Positions 31,635 to 40,192 of a stretch of 64,000 nucleotides of DNA are shown here, in pieces. The position numbers and the translations under genes are program-made. The notes below the pieces were generated by a model. The model saw only the letters and a list, made by a program, of their open reading frames with translations, was not told the origin of the DNA and did no database searches. How positions within the stretch are numbered: the stretch's first letter is position 1; every line of letters starts with the position of its first letter. This stretch comes from Synechococcus sp. MVIR-18-1. GTDB lineage: Bacteria; Cyanobacteriota; Cyanobacteriia; PCC-6307; Cyanobiaceae. The DNA lies in NCBI RefSeq assembly GCF_014279835.1, contig NZ_CP047942.1:2108001-2172000 (forward strand), given 5' to 3'.

Positions 31635-32555
31635 TTAGCCGTTAACGGCGGAATGCATTGCTTCGGGCATCGCGTTGAGCGCAGGAGCTTCGGCGTACAC
31701 CTCAGCAGCGTTATTAGGACTCTCCTGAAGCCGCACCTTGTGAAGCTGAGCGCCAATGGCACGCACAGGAGTGGTCAGTCGATCAACGATGTGAAGAGCA
31801 ATGTTCTCAGCGGTAGGAACACATTCGGCGAAGTGGGCAACGTCTTTGTTGAGGAACGTGTGATCAAAAGGCTCAACGACCAGATCGCTCACGAGACGCT
31901 GAAGGGCTGCTAGATCGCAAACCATCCCAGTGCGGGGATCAATGCTTCCGCGAACAGTGACATCCACTAGGTAGTTGTGGCCATGACCATGGGGTCGGGC
32001 ACATTTGCCGTAGATCTGCTCATTTTCCTCTTGGCTCAACTCTGGTCTTGCCAAACGGTGCGCAGCGGCGAAGTGAGTGCGGATGGTGAGATAGGCGTCC
32101 ATGGTTTGTCCGAGGTAGTCGGCCCACAGGCCTGATGATTCATAGAGGCGCAGCGCCACAAGCGGGAGCTGATTGGCCAACCGAGACCAGATGATCCGAA
32201 CAAGAGCTTCGGTGGTTGGCAGGCAACCCTCCGAACTGGTGACATCGAATTCTGGCCAAGCCTCATTGAGGAAGCGGAAATCGAGTTGTTCAGTGATCCC
32301 CGAGCGAATCGCATGCTTCACCTCAGAGAGGTTCAGCACCATGCCGTTGGCGTCTAGGCCACCGGCCATGGACACAATCAATTCGTAGTTGTGTCCATGG
32401 CCAGGGGCTATGGCACAGGATCCAAAGCGGGCCGCATTGTCATCAGCACTTAATTCCGGCAACCAATAACGGTGGCTGGAGCTGAAACAGGCTCGGCGGG
32501 TGATGACACAGCCACGACCTTGGCCGTGCGGTGCCGTCGTGATGGCATCAGTCAT
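31635..32555 (-). CDS. Tandem 6-pyruvoyl-tetrahydropterin synthase / QueD-like protein
   Basis: A 306-residue protein with two PTPS folds in one chain. Domain 1 (about 15-150): FSSSHRYWLP, Cys in GSCAIAPGHGHNYE, and a late YESSGLWADY. Domain 2 (about 155-290): FAAAHRLARP, Cys in GKCARPHGHGHNY, VPTAENIALHIVD and LQESPNNAAEVY. Both copies keep the zinc His residues (SSSH/AAAH and GHGH) and a Cys. PTPS makes 6-pyruvoyl-tetrahydropterin; QueD makes the queuosine precursor carboxytetrahydropterin. Cyanobacteria make glycosylated pterins, so either is possible. RibD-C follows. Confidence 0.9.
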   Translation of the reverse strand: MTDAITTAPHGQGRGCVITRRACFSSSHRYWLPELSADDNAARFGSCAIAPGHGHNYELIVSMAGGLDANGMVLNLSEVKHAIRSGITEQLDFRFLNEAWPEFDVTSSEGCLPTTEALVRIIWSRLANQLPLVALRLYESSGLWADYLGQTMDAYLTIRTHFAAAHRLARPELSQEENEQIYGKCARPHGHGHNYLVDVTVRGSIDPRTGMVCDLAALQRLVSDLVVEPFDHTFLNKDVAHFAECVPTAENIALHIVDRLTTPVRAIGAQLHKVRLQESPNNAAEVYAEAPALNAMPEAMHSAVNG

Positions 32556-32607
32556 GACATGGTCTGACCAACGATCATCCTAGTGAGTTCACCCACCTGC
32601 CGAACCG

Positions 32608-33222
32608 ATGGCTGACGGCGCGACCACGACACCACACCCTTTGAAGGCCCGTTTGGGCGGCCGCAACCTCTACCTGATCGGAATGATGGGAAGCGGCAAA
32701 AGCAGCACAGGGCGCCCCCTGGCTCAACGCCTGGGCTATGGCTTCGTCGACGCCGACGGAGTCGTGGAAGCTTTAGCTGGCCGCCCCATTCCCCAAATCT
32801 TTGAGACAGACGGTGAGCAAGGGTTCCGAACACTCGAAAGGCAGGTGCTGCAGGCCATTGGCGAGCGCCATTCGCTCGTGGTTGCGACCGGTGGTGGGGT
32901 GATCACACAACCAGAAAACTGGGGCGTTCTGCATCAAGGGATCGTGATCTGGCTTGCCCCTGAGCGGGACCAACTTCTGGCGCGTCTGCATCAAGATCCA
33001 GGCGCAAGGCCCCTGCTCCAGGAGCGCGATCCTGCTGCGGCACTAGACGCACTTCTTGAAGCTCGCACCCCTCTTTATGCCGAGGCCGATTTACGGATCA
33101 CGGTGGGCAACGAAACGGTCAACGCTGTGACAGAGCGAATCCTTGAAGCCATCCCTGGCATTCTCCAACCCGATGAGCTCATGTTCCAGGCTCCAAACGC
33201 ACCGCAAACCACTGAAGATTGA
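32608..33222 (+). CDS. aroK: Shikimate kinase
   Basis: A 204-residue kinase that phosphorylates shikimate at the 3-position in aromatic amino acid synthesis. P-loop [11 protein letters not shown] (about 25-35), shikimate-binding DADG (about 49-52), FRTLE, and GGGVI (about 94-98); the lid contains RPLLQERDP. It diverges from the PTPS gene with 52 bp between starts. The 3' end overlaps the convergent crr7 gene by 44 bp. Confidence 0.95.
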   Translation: MADGATTTPHPLKARLGGRNLYLIGMMGSGKSSTGRPLAQRLGYGFVDADGVVEALAGRPIPQIFETDGEQGFRTLERQVLQAIGERHSLVVATGGGVITQPENWGVLHQGIVIWLAPERDQLLARLHQDPGARPLLQERDPAAALDALLEARTPLYAEADLRITVGNETVNAVTERILEAIPGILQPDELMFQAPNAPQTTED

Positions 33223-33439
33223 ACCCGGGAGCCAATTCGAGATCGCACGCCGTATCTAACAGCCTTTCTGCGGCAGCAGACGAGGAGCCAAAATCACGCA
33301 AATCACTCGGTAGCACTGACATGTTTTCCAGCTGTTCGGTCAGCCATGTCAGGGTGTCTTCGGAACTGAGCAGTCGTTCTGGCTTGCCCGGTTCAAGCAC
33401 CACATAGTGATCACAAGCACGGATGAGGGGATCGGACAT
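33179..33439 (-). CDS. CRR7-like NDH-1 assembly factor
   Basis: With the ATG at 33439 ([20 protein letters not shown]) the protein is 86 residues. The core [20 protein letters not shown], then [19 protein letters not shown], fits chlororespiratory reduction 7, a small factor needed for chloroplast and cyanobacterial NAD(P)H dehydrogenase accumulation. A longer frame reaches 33514 but would run through the divergent gene's start. The 3' end overlaps aroK by 44 bp. The assignment rests on memory of the family's C-terminal LQW..VRLE. Confidence 0.78.
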   Translation of the reverse strand: MSDPLIRACDHYVVLEPGKPERLLSSEDTLTWLTEQLENMSVLPSDLRDFGSSSAAAERLLDTACDLELAPGFNLQWFAVRLEPGT

Positions 33440-33458
33440 AACTCGGCCACTGCTGGCA

Positions 33459-34226
33459 ATGATCATGGCCGTGCTTCTTCTCAGTGGGCCCTCAAAACCA
33501 GCCCTAGCGGACAACAGTCAAAACAATCAGCAACTCGAAGCCCGCCTCGAAGCATGGCCCGCCTGGTCGGATCCTGCGCCTCTGCCGCGGCCACGAGCCA
33601 AGCAGGACTTGGTATATCCCGTTTGGTTTGAAGGACTTTGGGAGGTGGAAAGTCTTGATCTTTTGGCGGACGGAACGGTGAACGCAAGCGTGCCTCCCTT
33701 GCAGCATCTGGCGCAGTTTCAGCGCAATCAGCACGACGATGTGGTGGGAAATCGACCGTTTAATGCCAGGGCCGTTGGACAGGCGCTTTTAGGCGAGCAA
33801 CTGATCAGCGTGGAGCAAGCCCCTCATCAAGTGAACCGTCAGCTCGCTCGACTGAGCGACGATCGACTGCTGGAAACGACCGTGATCGGGAGGCAACAAA
33901 CATCGATCAACGCCGCAGCCTTTCTGAGTGATGAACTTGTTCTCCAGGTCATGCATGGGGCAAGGGCACCAAGGCTCAGCAGGATTGAAACCCTGAGTCG
34001 GTATCAACCATGCCCAGATGTTCCAACCGCTGAAATCATCAACCGAATCTGTGTGGAGCAATGGCAGCAGACCTATCCAGCTCCCGGGGAAGCCAGCACA
34101 TCATTTACGCAACGAGCAAGCCGTTACAAGCTCACGCTCACACGGCTGCAGGATCTGGCTGAAACACGCGAGCCTCAAGCTGATCGCGCCATTCAAACAA
34201 TGGCTGAAGGCGGGGATGATCACTGA
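33459..34226 (+). CDS. Exported conserved cyanobacterial protein
   Basis: With the ATG at 33459 the protein is 255 residues: MIMAVLLLSGPSKPALA looks like a signal peptide cleaved at ALA, followed by a soluble domain with YPVWFEGLWEVES, VVGNRPFNARAVGQALLG and ETLSRYQPCPD. It resembles lumenal DUF6816-type proteins of cyanobacteria and plants, but this is from memory and not secure. An ATG at 33423 is in frame but would overlap crr7's 5' end. It converges with the GST gene, overlapping it by 89 bp. Confidence 0.72.
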   Translation: MIMAVLLLSGPSKPALADNSQNNQQLEARLEAWPAWSDPAPLPRPRAKQDLVYPVWFEGLWEVESLDLLADGTVNASVPPLQHLAQFQRNQHDDVVGNRPFNARAVGQALLGEQLISVEQAPHQVNRQLARLSDDRLLETTVIGRQQTSINAAAFLSDELVLQVMHGARAPRLSRIETLSRYQPCPDVPTAEIINRICVEQWQQTYPAPGEASTSFTQRASRYKLTLTRLQDLAETREPQADRAIQTMAEGGDDH

Positions 34227-34863
34227 GACCAGCAACGCCGCGGCCAGCCAATTGAGACCCTGCTGAGGCGGGGAAGCGCAACAGGGATAGCTGCGCCGCT
34301 ACTGCCAAATCAGCCAGGCTGAGGGAATCTCCAACCAAGAAGCCGCCTGGAGTCAGGCCATCTGCAATCGCGATCAGGTTGTGGAGCATGGCGGAACGCT
34401 CCTCCTGGCCAAACAGCTCATTGACCCCACTCAGCCAACCGGTTGGAACTCCGCTCATCACCTGCCGAATCGGACCCGGTACGTCATCAGGCAAAAGAGC
34501 CGCACGCAGATCAGGGTCATCCACCGCTGCCTGAAGCAAAGCAGCGCGGACGGATCCTGCCAGGGTTGTATCGGCCCAATCTTCGATCAAATGAATCTGG
34601 GCCGCAGCTCGACGATCCTTCGGGACAAGCGGCGGCTCGGGCTGCAGCTCGTCCAAGTAACCACAGATCGCACTGGAATCTGAAACCACCGTGTCGCCAT
34701 CGACAAGCACAGGAACTTGCCTTTGCCCCGACAAACGGAACACGGCAAGTTGACCGATTCCAGGTGTGACCTCCACTTCTCGGAAGCTCAAACCCTTGGC
34801 ATGCAACGCCATTCGCACCTTGAGGCAGAAGGCGGAATGACGGAATTGATGCAGCTCCAGCAT
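34138..34863 (-). CDS. Glutathione S-transferase family protein
   Basis: A 241-residue protein. The N-terminal thioredoxin-like domain (1-75) begins LELHQFRHSAFCLKVRMALH with a Cys at position 13 (after HSAF), and contains the cis-Pro RQVPVLVDG and the glutathione-binding VSDSSAI. The all-helical C-terminal domain runs to 235 with LADLAVAAQLSLLRFP. Substrate unknown. Its last 89 bp overlap the convergent exported-protein gene; its start lies close to the DUF751 gene's leader. Confidence 0.88.
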   Translation of the reverse strand: MLELHQFRHSAFCLKVRMALHAKGLSFREVEVTPGIGQLAVFRLSGQRQVPVLVDGDTVVSDSSAICGYLDELQPEPPLVPKDRRAAAQIHLIEDWADTTLAGSVRAALLQAAVDDPDLRAALLPDDVPGPIRQVMSGVPTGWLSGVNELFGQEERSAMLHNLIAIADGLTPGGFLVGDSLSLADLAVAAQLSLLRFPASAGSQLAGRGVAGLSDHPRLQPLFEWRDQLEARVFQPDPAAV

Positions 34864-34921
34864 GACCGTCTTTGCCCTAAGCCGGCAGAGTAGCTATCAG
34901 ATTCATATCCCTGCCAGGACC

Positions 34922-35131
34922 ATGCGCGAGTTTTTCGTCAATGTGACGCGTTACCCGCGCTATCTCATTGCCTTCAGTCTTGGAGTCCTTAACTCCGTTG
35001 CCGAGCCCCTGGCTCAGCGGCGCAGCAATCCCGTCACTGCAGTTGCTCTGATCGGGGCTTTGATTAGTGGATTTATCACGCTTGGATTAGTGCTGCGTGC
35101 CATGGTGACTACTACAGCACCACTGAGCTGA
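34922..35131 (+). CDS. DUF751 family small membrane protein
   Basis: A 69-residue protein, ATG 34922. [20 protein letters not shown], then [10 protein letters not shown], and a C-terminal membrane segment (about 40-60). This matches DUF751 (the Ycf33-like group), found in cyanobacteria and plastids with no settled role. rbfA starts 2 bp downstream, so both are probably cotranscribed. Confidence 0.85.
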   Translation: MREFFVNVTRYPRYLIAFSLGVLNSVAEPLAQRRSNPVTAVALIGALISGFITLGLVLRAMVTTTAPLS

Positions 35132-35133
35132 CG

Positions 35134-35538
35134 ATGGCCCAGGGACGTCGAGTTGAACGGGTTGCCGCCTTAATCCGCAAGGAAACCAGCGAGCTGCTCA
35201 TTAATGGAATCCGTGACGAACGGGTCCATCAAGGAATGGTGAGCATCACCGAAGTAGAGGTCAGCGGCGACCTTCAACATTGTCGAATTTTCGTCAGTGT
35301 CTTCGGCGAACAAGCGCAAAAAGATGAGGTCATGGAGGGCCTTGAGGCTGCAAGAGGGTTTCTCCGTGGGGAACTAGGCCGTCGATTGCAAATGCGCCGA
35401 GCCCCTGAAATCGTTTTCAAACTCGATCTTGGAATTGAGAAAGGCACCACAGTGCTCCATTTGCTTGGGGAGCTCGGACGGGAGCGGGATGTACGAGGAG
35501 ACGTACCGGAGGGAACAGATCTCCCAGACAATCCATGA
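35134..35538 (+). CDS. rbfA: Ribosome-binding factor A
   Basis: A 134-residue protein of the KH-like RbfA family, required for 16S 5'-end processing and 30S maturation. It starts [20 protein letters not shown], with [20 protein letters not shown] (about 31-50) and [17 protein letters not shown]. The acidic tail is short. The stop overlaps the nagZ-like ATG by 4 bp. Confidence 0.95.
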   Translation: MAQGRRVERVAALIRKETSELLINGIRDERVHQGMVSITEVEVSGDLQHCRIFVSVFGEQAQKDEVMEGLEAARGFLRGELGRRLQMRRAPEIVFKLDLGIEKGTTVLHLLGELGRERDVRGDVPEGTDLPDNP

Positions 35539-37193
35539 AAGCGGGAGAGCTCCGTCAAGCCGTCGCCAGCTTGTTGGTTGTGCGCGCCAGCGGTCATGCC
35601 ACAGACAGGCAAAGGCGATACCCACGCTGGGAGCTCAGCAATAACGAGCTTGAGCAGCTCTTAGGCGCTGGAGTCGGGGGCGTGATCCTGCTCGGGGGAA
35701 CAGCCACAGAGTTGCAACAACGCTGCCGCACACTGCAACGCTGGGCTGGGCAACCGATTCTGTTATGCGCTGACGTTGAGGAAGGCGTGGGCCAACGCTT
35801 TGAGGGGGCCAGCTGGCTTGTACCTCCAATGGCGCTCGGACGGTTGCATCGGAGAGCTCCGCAACAGGCGGTGCAGCTTGCAGAAAACTACGGACGTTGT
35901 TGCGGCAATCAGGCAAAGCGTTGCGGGCTCAATTGGGTGCTAGCGCCTGTTTGCGATGTGAACAGCAACCCCGACAATCCCGTCATCAACGTGCGGGCAT
36001 GGGGAGAAGATCCACACACTGTGGGGCAGTTAACAGGAGCCTTTCAGCGTGGACTGGCCGCTACAGGTGTTTTGGGCTGCGCCAAGCATTTCCCTGGGCA
36101 TGGCGACACCGCCACCGACTCCCACCTGGAACTTCCTCTGCTGCAACACAGTCGCGAACGCCTAGAGAGCCTTGAACTTCAACCGTTTCGCACCCTGATT
36201 CAAGAGGGAATCAGCAGTGTGATGACCGCCCATCTGCTGATTCCAGCGTTGGATGAACAGTGGCCAGCCACCCTCTCCGCCAACGTGCTCACCACGCTTT
36301 TGCGCGTTGATCTTGGCTTCAAGGGACTTGTTGTCACCGATGCCTTGGTGATGGAGGCCATAGCGGCTCGCTACGGAGCAGGCGAAGCCGCAGTGCTCGC
36401 ATTCGCCGCAGGTGCTGACCTCATCTTGATGCCGGCCGATGCCGTAGCGGCCATCGATGCCCTCTGTGATGCACTCCGTTCTGGTCGTGTGCCGATGGCC
36501 CGATTACACGACTCTCTGGAACGCCGCCAGGCTGCTGTGCAGTCGATCCCGCCGGCGCTCGATTCGGACAACAACGACCACAGGATCGAAACAGCAGAAG
36601 AAAGAGCCCTCACGTTGGAGCTCGTAACGCAGTCGCTGGAGATCTCCAACTCTCCAACCGCCAAGGCCTCAACTCAGCCCAACGGGTCAACCGAGGCCAA
36701 CCGGATCGATGGCATCAACCTGATCCGGGTGGATGGTGTTCTTCCCTGCCCGGTGCTTCCTGCTGACGCCCCTGCAATCCTTCTCCCCAAGAGGCTTGGA
36801 TTCCACTCCGTGCTGAGTCATCCCCTCGGGATTTCTCCGTGGGCAGACCCTGCAGACCCCCTGGCACCTCTGGCGCTCGATCGCCTCGGGCATGGGCCTC
36901 TGCTCCTGCAATTGTTTGTGCGCGGCAATCCATTTCAAGCAAACCGCAGCATTCGGGAACCCTGGACTGACGCCATCCAACAACTGATTGACTTGAACCG
37001 ACTGTTTGGATTGGTGGTCTATGGAAGTCCCTATGTCTGGGAGGCCCTGAGCGCACTCCTGCCGAGCTCTATTCCAGCGGCTTACAGCCCGGGCCAAATG
37101 CCTGACGCACAGCAACAGCTGCTTCAACGTCTGTTGAATCCCGATCCTTCTCCAGCTCTATCCAGGTTGGGCATCAATGAATTCACCGACTGA
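35535..37193 (+). CDS. Family 3 glycoside hydrolase, beta-N-acetylhexosaminidase-type
   Basis: A 552-residue enzyme. The GH3 barrel (about 1-340) contains [14 protein letters not shown], the NagZ-type loop [18 protein letters not shown] (about 175-192), whose Asp-His dyad acts as acid/base in NagZ, and [11 protein letters not shown] with the nucleophile Asp (about 275). An extra C-terminal region (about 370-552) is present that single-domain NagZ lacks. Likely role: cleavage of N-acetylglucosaminyl from peptidoglycan fragments. The overlap with rbfA is 4 bp. Confidence 0.88.
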   Translation: MKAGELRQAVASLLVVRASGHATDRQRRYPRWELSNNELEQLLGAGVGGVILLGGTATELQQRCRTLQRWAGQPILLCADVEEGVGQRFEGASWLVPPMALGRLHRRAPQQAVQLAENYGRCCGNQAKRCGLNWVLAPVCDVNSNPDNPVINVRAWGEDPHTVGQLTGAFQRGLAATGVLGCAKHFPGHGDTATDSHLELPLLQHSRERLESLELQPFRTLIQEGISSVMTAHLLIPALDEQWPATLSANVLTTLLRVDLGFKGLVVTDALVMEAIAARYGAGEAAVLAFAAGADLILMPADAVAAIDALCDALRSGRVPMARLHDSLERRQAAVQSIPPALDSDNNDHRIETAEERALTLELVTQSLEISNSPTAKASTQPNGSTEANRIDGINLIRVDGVLPCPVLPADAPAILLPKRLGFHSVLSHPLGISPWADPADPLAPLALDRLGHGPLLLQLFVRGNPFQANRSIREPWTDAIQQLIDLNRLFGLVVYGSPYVWEALSALLPSSIPAAYSPGQMPDAQQQLLQRLLNPDPSPALSRLGINEFTD

Positions 37194-37234
37194 ACGGGCC
37201 TAGCCTCTGCCCCAGACCTGCCCAAGACAAGACC

Positions 37235-38443
37235 ATGCTCAGCCTCTCAATGATCGTGCGAAACGAGCAGGAGCGGCTGGGGGCCTGCCTGGACTCCGTA
37301 AAGGCCTTTACCGACGAAATGGTCATCGTTGATACGGGCTCTACCGACAACACGATTGCGATTGCAAAAGCAGCTGGTGCGCGGGTCGAGCAGATGCCTT
37401 GGCCAGGGGATTTCGCTCCCGCACGCAATGTTGCCCTGGGCTTTGTAACCGGCGACTGGGTGCTCGTGCTTGATGCGGATGAGTGCCTAAGAGCTGAAGC
37501 GGTCCCTGCTCTTAAGGCGCTCATGGCCCAGCCGGATGTGCTGGTCATCAATCTGCTGCGCCATGAGCAGGGTGCTGCGATGGCGCCTTACTCCAGTGTG
37601 AGTCGCCTATTTCGCCGGCATCCACGCATCCGCTGGAGCCGCCCCTATCACTCGATGGTGGATGACAGCGTGCGCGAACTGCTCCAGGACGAACCCCACT
37701 GGCGAATCGCCGACTGCCCAGAACCAGCCCTAGTTCACGACGGTTACAGGCCCGAACAACTGCAAGGAACGGATAAAGCAGATCGTCTCCGCCGGTCCAT
37801 GCAGGAATGGCTGGAGCAGGAACCTGGACATCCCTACGCCTGCGCCAAGCTCGGGGCCCTCGAGGTGGCGGATGGAGATCGGCTGCACGGCATCGCCCTT
37901 CTACGCGAAGGACTTGCCAACCTTGGCGAGGGTGATGAGAACGCTGCAGAGCGCTATGAACTGTTGCTCCATCTGGGCATCGCCTTGAGCACAGAGGACA
38001 CCGACCAGGCCATCGGGTTCTACAAACAAGCCTTGTCGCAGGCTTTGGACGTCCGTCTCGGCCTTGGCGCCAGGCTGAATTTGGCCGCCCTGCTGCTCCA
38101 GACCAACAAGATCGATGAGGCGATCCAACTGACCAAAACAGCGTGCCAGCGTGCTCCTGAAGTGGCCCTTGCTTGGTACAACCTGGGGCTGATGCAACGC
38201 CGCAAGGGTGAGATCAAGGATGCCTTGCAGTCCTATGAACGAGCGATCAGCCTGGAACCCAACCATGCCGAATGCCATCAGAACCTTGCCGTTGCGCGGC
38301 TCGTCGGTGGAGACATCGACGGAGCGAGAACGTCATTCCGTGAGGCAATTGCCCTACTCAACAGCCAGGGGAAAGGCGACCAGGCCAAAGCCTTGCACGA
38401 TCAGGTGAGCGGACTGGTGAAACTCAATGAGGTGAATGCATGA
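37235..38443 (+). CDS. Family 2 glycosyltransferase fused to TPR repeats
   Basis: A 402-residue protein. Residues 1-225 form a GT-A fold: SLSMIVRNEQERLGACLDSV, IVDTGSTDNT, and the DxD-type DADECLRAE (about 87-95). Residues about 240-390 are tetratricopeptide repeats, the clearest being ALAWYNLGLMQRRKGEIKDA then LQSYERAISLEPNHAECHQN. Such fusions glycosylate proteins or lipids in many bacteria; the acceptor is unknown. No membrane segment. hemD overlaps the stop by 4 bp. Confidence 0.9.
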   Translation: MLSLSMIVRNEQERLGACLDSVKAFTDEMVIVDTGSTDNTIAIAKAAGARVEQMPWPGDFAPARNVALGFVTGDWVLVLDADECLRAEAVPALKALMAQPDVLVINLLRHEQGAAMAPYSSVSRLFRRHPRIRWSRPYHSMVDDSVRELLQDEPHWRIADCPEPALVHDGYRPEQLQGTDKADRLRRSMQEWLEQEPGHPYACAKLGALEVADGDRLHGIALLREGLANLGEGDENAAERYELLLHLGIALSTEDTDQAIGFYKQALSQALDVRLGLGARLNLAALLLQTNKIDEAIQLTKTACQRAPEVALAWYNLGLMQRRKGEIKDALQSYERAISLEPNHAECHQNLAVARLVGGDIDGARTSFREAIALLNSQGKGDQAKALHDQVSGLVKLNEVNA

Positions 38444-39249
38444 TTGCTGGAGGCAGTCCAGGTCTGAAAGGGCGCACCATCGTCGTTACAAGGGCTCGGG
38501 AACAACTGGGAGAAGCCAGAAAGCTTTTGGAACAACAAGGTGCCAGGGTTCTCGACCTACCGGCTTTAGAAATCGGCCCTCCTGATGAATGGGGGCCTCT
38601 AGATGATGCCCTGGCTGAATTGGATGAATTCCACTGGGTGGTCTTCTCCAGTGCCAATGGGGTGCAGGCCGTTGATGAACGCCTGCGGCTACAAGGCAGC
38701 AGCCTCGGACGTAGGCCTGCTGGGCTGCGTATTGCTGCTGTGGGACGCAAAACAGCACGCCTGCTGGATCACCTGGGAGCTCCCGCTGATTTCGTCCCAC
38801 CTGACTTCGTGGCCGACAGCCTGATCGAACACTTCCCTGTTTCAGGTTGGGGGCTCAGGCTCCTGTTGCCGCGGGTGCAAAGCGGAGGCCGCTCGCTGCT
38901 CGCTGAAGCCTTTGGAGAAGCGGGTGCGAGGGTCGTGGAAGTAGCTGCCTACGAATCCCGCTGTCCAGCGGACATGCCAGAAACCACGGCCACCGCGTTG
39001 GCTTCTGGGGAGGTGGATGCGATCACGTTCAGCAGTGGAAAAACAGTTCTCCATACGGCTGCACTGCTGGAGCAAACACTGGGAGCTGAGACAGCAGCCC
39101 ATGCGATGAGCTCCATCGCACTTGTATCGATTGGGCCCCAAACCAGTCAGCGTTGTCTGGACCAATTCGGACGGGTCGACCAAGAAGCCAACCCTCACGA
39201 TCTCGATGGTTTAACCCAGGCCTGCCTTCAGGTGATGCAAACCCGCTGA
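38440..39249 (+). CDS. hemD: Uroporphyrinogen-III synthase
   Basis: A 269-residue enzyme closing hydroxymethylbilane to uroporphyrinogen III, the branch point of heme, chlorophyll, phycobilin and cobalamin. It begins with GLKGRTIVVTRAREQLGEA, then VFSSANGVQAV (about 68-78), DFVADSLIEHF, LLLPRVQSGGRSLLAEAFGE (about 144-163), and the late DAITFSSGKTV and ALVSIGPQT. Its N-terminus overlaps the GT2-TPR gene by 4 bp and the 3' end overlaps a convergent lipoprotein-like gene by 22 bp. Confidence 0.92.
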   Translation: MIAGGSPGLKGRTIVVTRAREQLGEARKLLEQQGARVLDLPALEIGPPDEWGPLDDALAELDEFHWVVFSSANGVQAVDERLRLQGSSLGRRPAGLRIAAVGRKTARLLDHLGAPADFVPPDFVADSLIEHFPVSGWGLRLLLPRVQSGGRSLLAEAFGEAGARVVEVAAYESRCPADMPETTATALASGEVDAITFSSGKTVLHTAALLEQTLGAETAAHAMSSIALVSIGPQTSQRCLDQFGRVDQEANPHDLDGLTQACLQVMQTR

Positions 39250-39731
39250 GACTGCCCGGACTGAATCACGGTTAGGCAGCCTGTGCGGATATTGATGGCT
39301 TGCACCTCAAGGTCCGTGGGGAAAAGCTGCTGAGCCTCGCCAGGGCAACGGCCTCCTGCCCCCAAACACACCACTCCCGATCCATCCGCAGTACTGATCA
39401 AGGCACGCAACTGATCAGCCACAGAGAGCACTCCAAGGACCTTCCAATCCCGTTCTCCCGAGGCACCGAGCTCGGGCCCAGACGTACGTTTCGGGAAAGG
39501 GGCAAAGGGATCGATGCGCCCCTCTGGAACAGCGACCAAAACCTCATCAACACTGGGCAAAACGGTTAAAGAGGTTGCCGGTGGCAGCGACACAACCTTG
39601 GACTCAGGCAATGCCAAAGGGTTTGCATTAACGCGATTGGTTTGAGTTCCATCCGTTGAATCAGCAGAACATCCACCGATCAAGGCACCAAGCAACAGCG
39701 TTGAAAGAGCAAGGCTCGAAGCTTGCCTCAA
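39228..39731 (-). CDS. Putative lipoprotein, cyanobacterial hypothetical
   Basis: With a TTG start at 39731 the protein is 167 residues: LRQASSLALSTLLLGALIGG then Cys, a plausible lipobox IGGC, followed by a disordered Ser/Pro-rich linker and a C-terminal domain with DPFAPFP, WKVLGVLSVADQLRALIST and a Cys pair (VVCLGAGGRC). The last block resembles the PilP-like 'G.......ALI....' repeat, as a loose likeness only. The frame is open to 39815, inside the upstream SRPBCC gene, but has no ATG; TTG at 39731 lies right after that gene's stop. Confidence 0.6.
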   Translation of the reverse strand: MRQASSLALSTLLLGALIGGCSADSTDGTQTNRVNANPLALPESKVVSLPPATSLTVLPSVDEVLVAVPEGRIDPFAPFPKRTSGPELGASGERDWKVLGVLSVADQLRALISTADGSGVVCLGAGGRCPGEAQQLFPTDLEVQAINIRTGCLTVIQSGQSQRVCIT

Positions 39732-39732
39732 C

Positions 39733-40188
39733 TCAAGGCTCCGACCGTGGCGTGTAACCGCTTTCCACCAAATCCCTAAAACGATCAAGGTTGGCCTGGA
39801 GCTCCTTGGTAACAATCCCCCCCAGGATGCTCGGTTCCATCAACGGTGCCAAGATTCCGGGCAGTTCGTAGCCCACGCTCAACTTCACCGCTGTGAGTTC
39901 AGGCTGCTCTTGATAAAAACGGACACCACCTTTGGTGGGAAGTCCCCCCACCGATTCCCACAGCAGTTGCTGCTGGTCAATGCGGCTGGTAATGCGCGCT
40001 TTCCAGTGGAAACGAAAACCTTGGGCTGCCAGGGTCCAATCGGTTAAGTCAGGGTCCTCTTGAGTTTTGACAGATTCGATCCAGCGCATCCAGCGAGGCA
40101 TCGCTTCCAGATCACTCCAAACGGTCCAAACCTGCTCCACAGGGGCTTGAATTTCGGTGGTTACGGTGTGGTCAAGCCAGCGTCCCAT
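39733..40188 (-). CDS. SRPBCC (START-like) family protein
   Basis: With the ATG at 40188 (MGRWLDHTVTTEIQAPVEQV) the protein is 151 residues, a typical polyketide-cyclase/COQ10-like fold: PVEQVWTVWSDLEAMPRWMR (about 16-35), WKARITSRIDQQQLLWES, and a C-terminal helix TKELQANLDRFRDLVE. Ligand unknown. The start lies just after the zds stop (5 bp), so it is likely cotranscribed with carotenoid desaturase; a role in binding a hydrophobic molecule is inference. The frame extends to 40263 inside zds, which is rejected. Confidence 0.85.
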   Translation of the reverse strand: MGRWLDHTVTTEIQAPVEQVWTVWSDLEAMPRWMRWIESVKTQEDPDLTDWTLAAQGFRFHWKARITSRIDQQQLLWESVGGLPTKGGVRFYQEQPELTAVKLSVGYELPGILAPLMEPSILGGIVTKELQANLDRFRDLVESGYTPRSEP

Positions 40189-40192
40189 CGGT

